This document shows, in pieces, positions 61,095-64,000 of a DNA stretch of 64,000 nt. The position numbers and the translations under genes were made by a program. Origin of the DNA: Rhodoligotrophos sp. CJ14 (GTDB lineage Bacteria > Pseudomonadota > Alphaproteobacteria > Rhizobiales > Im1); contig NZ_CP133319.1 of assembly GCF_038811545.1 (NCBI RefSeq), positions 2,137,516 through 2,201,515 on the forward strand. Direction: 5' to 3'. Numbering within the stretch: position 1 is the stretch's first letter; each line of letters begins with the position of its first letter. The notes under the pieces are model-generated. The model made no database searches, was not told the origin of the DNA, and saw only the letters and a program-made list of their open reading frames with translations.

Positions 61095-63612
61095 TCCGGT
61101 TCAGATCATCCTGAACGATCGCGATTTTCATCAGGCGCCCGATCCGGGACAGCCGCCGCGGAACAAGGATTTTTTTGAGGGTGCCGACAAAGCATTCGTC
61201 ACCCATAAGGACTCGCTGCTGGCCGCGATCGACCGGATCATCGACGAGCTTCGGACGAGTCCTTATGGTCCAGCGGCGTATCTCAAAGTCCAGATGCGCA
61301 ACGAGGCGCTGGCAAAATCCTATCGACCGGTGTGGTGGCTGTTCAAGCCCGACCAATTCCCATGTGTGGGAGCAGACGCGGTCGGAACGCTCTATTTCCG
61401 GGCTCCGTTGATTTACCTGAAGGCTCTGCGACAGCGCATCGAGCAGGCTGAAGCCTCCGTCGAGACAAAGTATCGGAGGGCTGACAACAAGCCATACAAG
61501 GCGCCGACCATCGCACGCGCCGAAGTCGGCGCGATCGAAGCCATTGAAATCGCACCTCCTGAGCAGAAACGCGCATTCTCGACCGCGGCAGCTCTTGCCG
61601 CGCTCGAGGATCCTCGCGCGGTCTCCGGCTATCAGGTCGAGCTTTTCGAGACGCCAGCCGAACGGGTCATCGCCGATGACCCGCTCGGACGGATCGCATT
61701 ACGGCGCTCGCTTGAGCGGCTGTTGTTGTCTCTCGGCCTGGGCGCGCGCAGTTATCTCGCCTTTGAGGTCGGGCGAACCCCCGTCCTCGAAGTTCAGCTG
61801 ACCACACAGCCTGTGGAGGCCCTGATCGATCATCGGGCCGGTGTCGCCGGTAGCGACTCAGGCCAGGAGATCAGCCTCTCCTCTATGGACCGAAATCCGG
61901 AGCGACACGAGGCGACCCTAAATGCACTCCAGCAGCATCCTCTGGTGCGTGCGATCTTGCCGCCAGTTCTGCTCGAGCTGACGGACGACCGTTCAAGCTC
62001 TGATGCCACTGCAGCTGCCGAACCAGTTGCCATTCCCCTTCCGCAGGGCCAGTCGAATTACCCGATTGTGGGTGTCATCGACTCGGGTGTGGCGCCGGTT
62101 CTTGATGGCTGGGTTGCGGGACGGTTCGATTATCTATCATCAGGAGAATATGACGCGATCCATGGCACGAATGTCGCTGGCCTCCTGACCATCGGGCAAG
62201 CTCTCAATAGTGTTGACATCGCGCCCGAGGCAAATGGCTGCCATCTCTACGACATACCCCTCTACCCGAACGGACCGTTCATGGCTCGTTATCGTCGCGG
62301 TTTCTCCGACTTCCTCGAAGAGATCGAGCAGGCCGTCGCTGAGGCGAAGAATGAACATGGTGTCAGAGTGTTCAATCTCTCCATCAACGCGGTCGCGCCG
62401 GTCGAGCGGCACCGGTACAGCATCTACGCTTCCCGCCTCGACCAGATCGCCGATACTTATGGCGTGATCTTCGTGAACTCCGCCGGGAACCTACCACCCG
62501 CCCAGGCACGTTCCGCCTGGCAGAAGCGCCCGATCGACGTCATCAACTATTTCGCGACGCGAACCTCACCCGACACGATCTTTAAGCCCGCCGAGAGCGT
62601 CAGGTCGATCTCGGTCGGCGCACTCAATCCTCCGAATACCGATCAGATCGCCGACGCGCCGACCGTTTACACGACGCGGGGGCCGGGCCTCCAAGTTGGT
62701 GTCAAGCCCGATGTCGCGTGTTACGGCGGAACAGGAGGGAGCGGCCCCGGAAAGCCCACCGGGCTTTCGTCATTGTCTCCCTCGGGTGGCAGGCAAAGCG
62801 TCGTCGGCACGAGTTTCGCCGCGCCGCTGGTTGCGCGTACGTTGGCGGGCCTCGACACTGCGACCGAGGGCGGCCTGTCTGTCGAAGCGCTGCGGGCCAT
62901 GTTGCTGCATCACACGGCGATGCCCGAGCCGCTGACGAGGCGTGGTCTTAGGGACATCGGCCGGCAATTCGCGGGTTTCGGCAGGCCGCAAGCCGTCAGT
63001 ACGATGCTGGAAACGGACGACCATCAGATCACGCTGCTTTTCCAAAGCCGTCTCAGCATCGGCGAGAAGAAGCCGGTCATACTCCGGTTCCCTTTCAGCT
63101 GGCCACAAAGCCTCGTTAGAGACGGCCGCTGTTCCGGTCGTGCCAGGATGACACTTGTCTACGCGCCGCCGCTCGATCCAGCCTTCGGTGCCGAGTTCGT
63201 TCGAGTCAATCTTGAGGCATCGCTGAAGCAACGGCAGGCGGAGCCCGCATCCGACGGCAGTGTACGCTTCACGAATCAGATCGCGGCCCGCTACCTGCCA
63301 AAGTCAACCAATCTCGCGATACCCGAGAAGGCGCTCATCGACCACGGCCTGAAATGGTGGCCGGCCAAGCAGTATGAGAGCACATTCGTCGAGAACGGAA
63401 GCTCGTCGCAATGGCGGCTGGAGGTCACCAGCCTCGTTCGTGCTGAAGCGCAGTTCCCCGCGGAAGGAGTGCCCTTTGCTGTACTCTTGACCCTGGAGGA
63501 CCCGGACGGCAGCCAGCCGGTTTTCCAGGAAATGCGGCAGTGGCTCCAGGCGAGCACTGCGGTAGCACAGGATGTTCGAACGGTAACGAGGCTGCGGCCA
63601 CGCGGCCGGTAG
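61084..63612 (+). CDS. ietS: Subtilisin-like serine protease of an IetAS-type pair
   Basis: An 842-residue cytosolic S8 peptidase without signal peptide. The catalytic triad is complete: Asp 333 in GVIDSGVAP, His 360 in IHGTNVAGLL and Ser 577 in GTSFAAPLVARTLAGL, with the oxyanion Asn region FVNSAGNLPPAQ. About 320 residues precede the protease domain (with helical EVGRTPVLEVQLTTQPVEAL) and about 230 follow; both are unrecognised and may hold specificity. CTGGAGGC lies before ATG 61084. As in IetAS, it is expected to cleave a host or phage protein when activated. Confidence 0.75.
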   Translation: MPNNPVQIILNDRDFHQAPDPGQPPRNKDFFEGADKAFVTHKDSLLAAIDRIIDELRTSPYGPAAYLKVQMRNEALAKSYRPVWWLFKPDQFPCVGADAVGTLYFRAPLIYLKALRQRIEQAEASVETKYRRADNKPYKAPTIARAEVGAIEAIEIAPPEQKRAFSTAAALAALEDPRAVSGYQVELFETPAERVIADDPLGRIALRRSLERLLLSLGLGARSYLAFEVGRTPVLEVQLTTQPVEALIDHRAGVAGSDSGQEISLSSMDRNPERHEATLNALQQHPLVRAILPPVLLELTDDRSSSDATAAAEPVAIPLPQGQSNYPIVGVIDSGVAPVLDGWVAGRFDYLSSGEYDAIHGTNVAGLLTIGQALNSVDIAPEANGCHLYDIPLYPNGPFMARYRRGFSDFLEEIEQAVAEAKNEHGVRVFNLSINAVAPVERHRYSIYASRLDQIADTYGVIFVNSAGNLPPAQARSAWQKRPIDVINYFATRTSPDTIFKPAESVRSISVGALNPPNTDQIADAPTVYTTRGPGLQVGVKPDVACYGGTGGSGPGKPTGLSSLSPSGGRQSVVGTSFAAPLVARTLAGLDTATEGGLSVEALRAMLLHHTAMPEPLTRRGLRDIGRQFAGFGRPQAVSTMLETDDHQITLLFQSRLSIGEKKPVILRFPFSWPQSLVRDGRCSGRARMTLVYAPPLDPAFGAEFVRVNLEASLKQRQAEPASDGSVRFTNQIAARYLPKSTNLAIPEKALIDHGLKWWPAKQYESTFVENGSSSQWRLEVTSLVRAEAQFPAEGVPFAVLLTLEDPDGSQPVFQEMRQWLQASTAVAQDVRTVTRLRPRGR

Positions 63613-64000
63613 TGGGCAAGCTTCACCTGCGGCGAGATGCGCACCAATGACAGCGCACTTGGGGCTTGCAGTCGCTTAGAAGCCATATCGTTCGTCCGCC
63701 CAGCGCAGCAGCACCTTTAGTCGGGCAAGCGCACAGCGCACACGCGATTCGCGCATTCCCAGTGTCGGGTTTTAGAGCGGTTGCAGATGGGCTGGAACGG
63801 CCGAAATGCGGCGCATAGCCGCCGTTGGCTAGTATCAGCCAAAATGTCCGCTATTGGGTGAAGGCGAGGTTTGCCTGAACGTCCGAGAAGGGGGCGCAAA
63901 GCGGTCATCTTGGCATCTAGCTATGGGACCTCGCTTGGGCGCTAGAATAGTTCAACGGGCATATGTCTCTCCGGCGTTCAGCGTGCGACCCCGGCAATAG
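63613..64000. other. End of window, no supported gene
   Basis: Nothing recognisable on either strand in the last 388 bases. Confidence 0.5.

Noticed and set aside
1-64000. CRISPR arrays, rRNA genes, complete IS elements
   Set aside because: No regularly spaced repeat-spacer array, rRNA sequence or transposase with terminal inverted repeats was seen.

Overview
The window is GC-rich alphaproteobacterial DNA, most likely Hyphomicrobiales. The evidence is dense operons with ATGA and TGATG overlaps, many polar amino acid ABC transporters with FCD-type GntR regulators, tRNA-Phe(GAA)-derived attachment sequences and a DUF6074-type element gene. No rRNA and no complete chromosomal tRNA is present.

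Bases 1-18.7 kb are a nitrogen-compound catabolic region. The left part holds an Asp/Glu racemase-like gene (cut by the window edge), an M24 creatinase/ectoine-hydrolase-like enzyme, a cupin, a polar amino acid ABC transporter with a gamma-glutamyltransferase, and a LysR and a GntR regulator. It also holds a TauE-like permease and a divergent Lrp/alanine dehydrogenase pair. The right part is one leftward operon: gamma-glutamyltransferase, ureohydrolase, a complete HisJQMP/opine-type transporter and a class III aminotransferase. A likely flow is uptake of a gamma-glutamylated or guanidino amino acid, deglutamylation, urea release, transamination to pyruvate, and ammonia release from alanine. 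Identical 10-bp palindromes lie upstream of the GntR gene and of the second gamma-glutamyltransferase gene.

Bases 19-28.2 kb look like degradation of a terpenoid-, steroid- or alicyclic-like carbon skeleton: PRISE-like reductase, SCP-x-type thiolase with a DUF35 partner, Leu/Ile/Val-type binding protein, FCD regulator, cytochrome P450, acyl-CoA ligase and SDR. Three related palindromes mark the two promoter regions. A HerA-like ATPase gene (28.4-29.9 kb) looks like the chromosome edge.

Bases 29.98-40.58 kb are a decayed island between two direct 47-bp copies of the 3' part of tRNA-Phe. Its ends keep remnants of a D5/P4-type primase, a class III nucleotide cyclase-like gene and a tyrosine integrase. 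Its cargo is a polyamine-type ABC transporter with a divergent XRE-cupin regulator, followed by a luciferase-like monooxygenase, tautomerase, alpha/beta hydrolase, GST and SDR.

From 40.5 kb to the window end lies a second island. It starts with an intact integrase next to the second att copy, an RHH repressor, an excisionase-like protein, a small replication-type gene cluster and about 1.8 kb without recognisable genes. It continues as a stress/defence region: a PD-(D/E)XK-like protein, a sigma-54-controlled RNA-repair operon (rtcR divergent from rsr, tRNA-like Y RNAs, rtcB, rlaP, rtcA), a PIN protein, a second nuclease-like protein, a KAP P-loop NTPase and an IetAS-type AAA ATPase/subtilase pair. 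Its right att is not in the window.

The most unusual item is the RNA-repair operon. It carries three tandem tRNA-mimicking Y-RNA-like units between rsr and rtcB, plus a 69-nt tRNA-Pro(UGG)-like sequence ending in CA/CCA in the leader, 16 nt before the rsr start codon.
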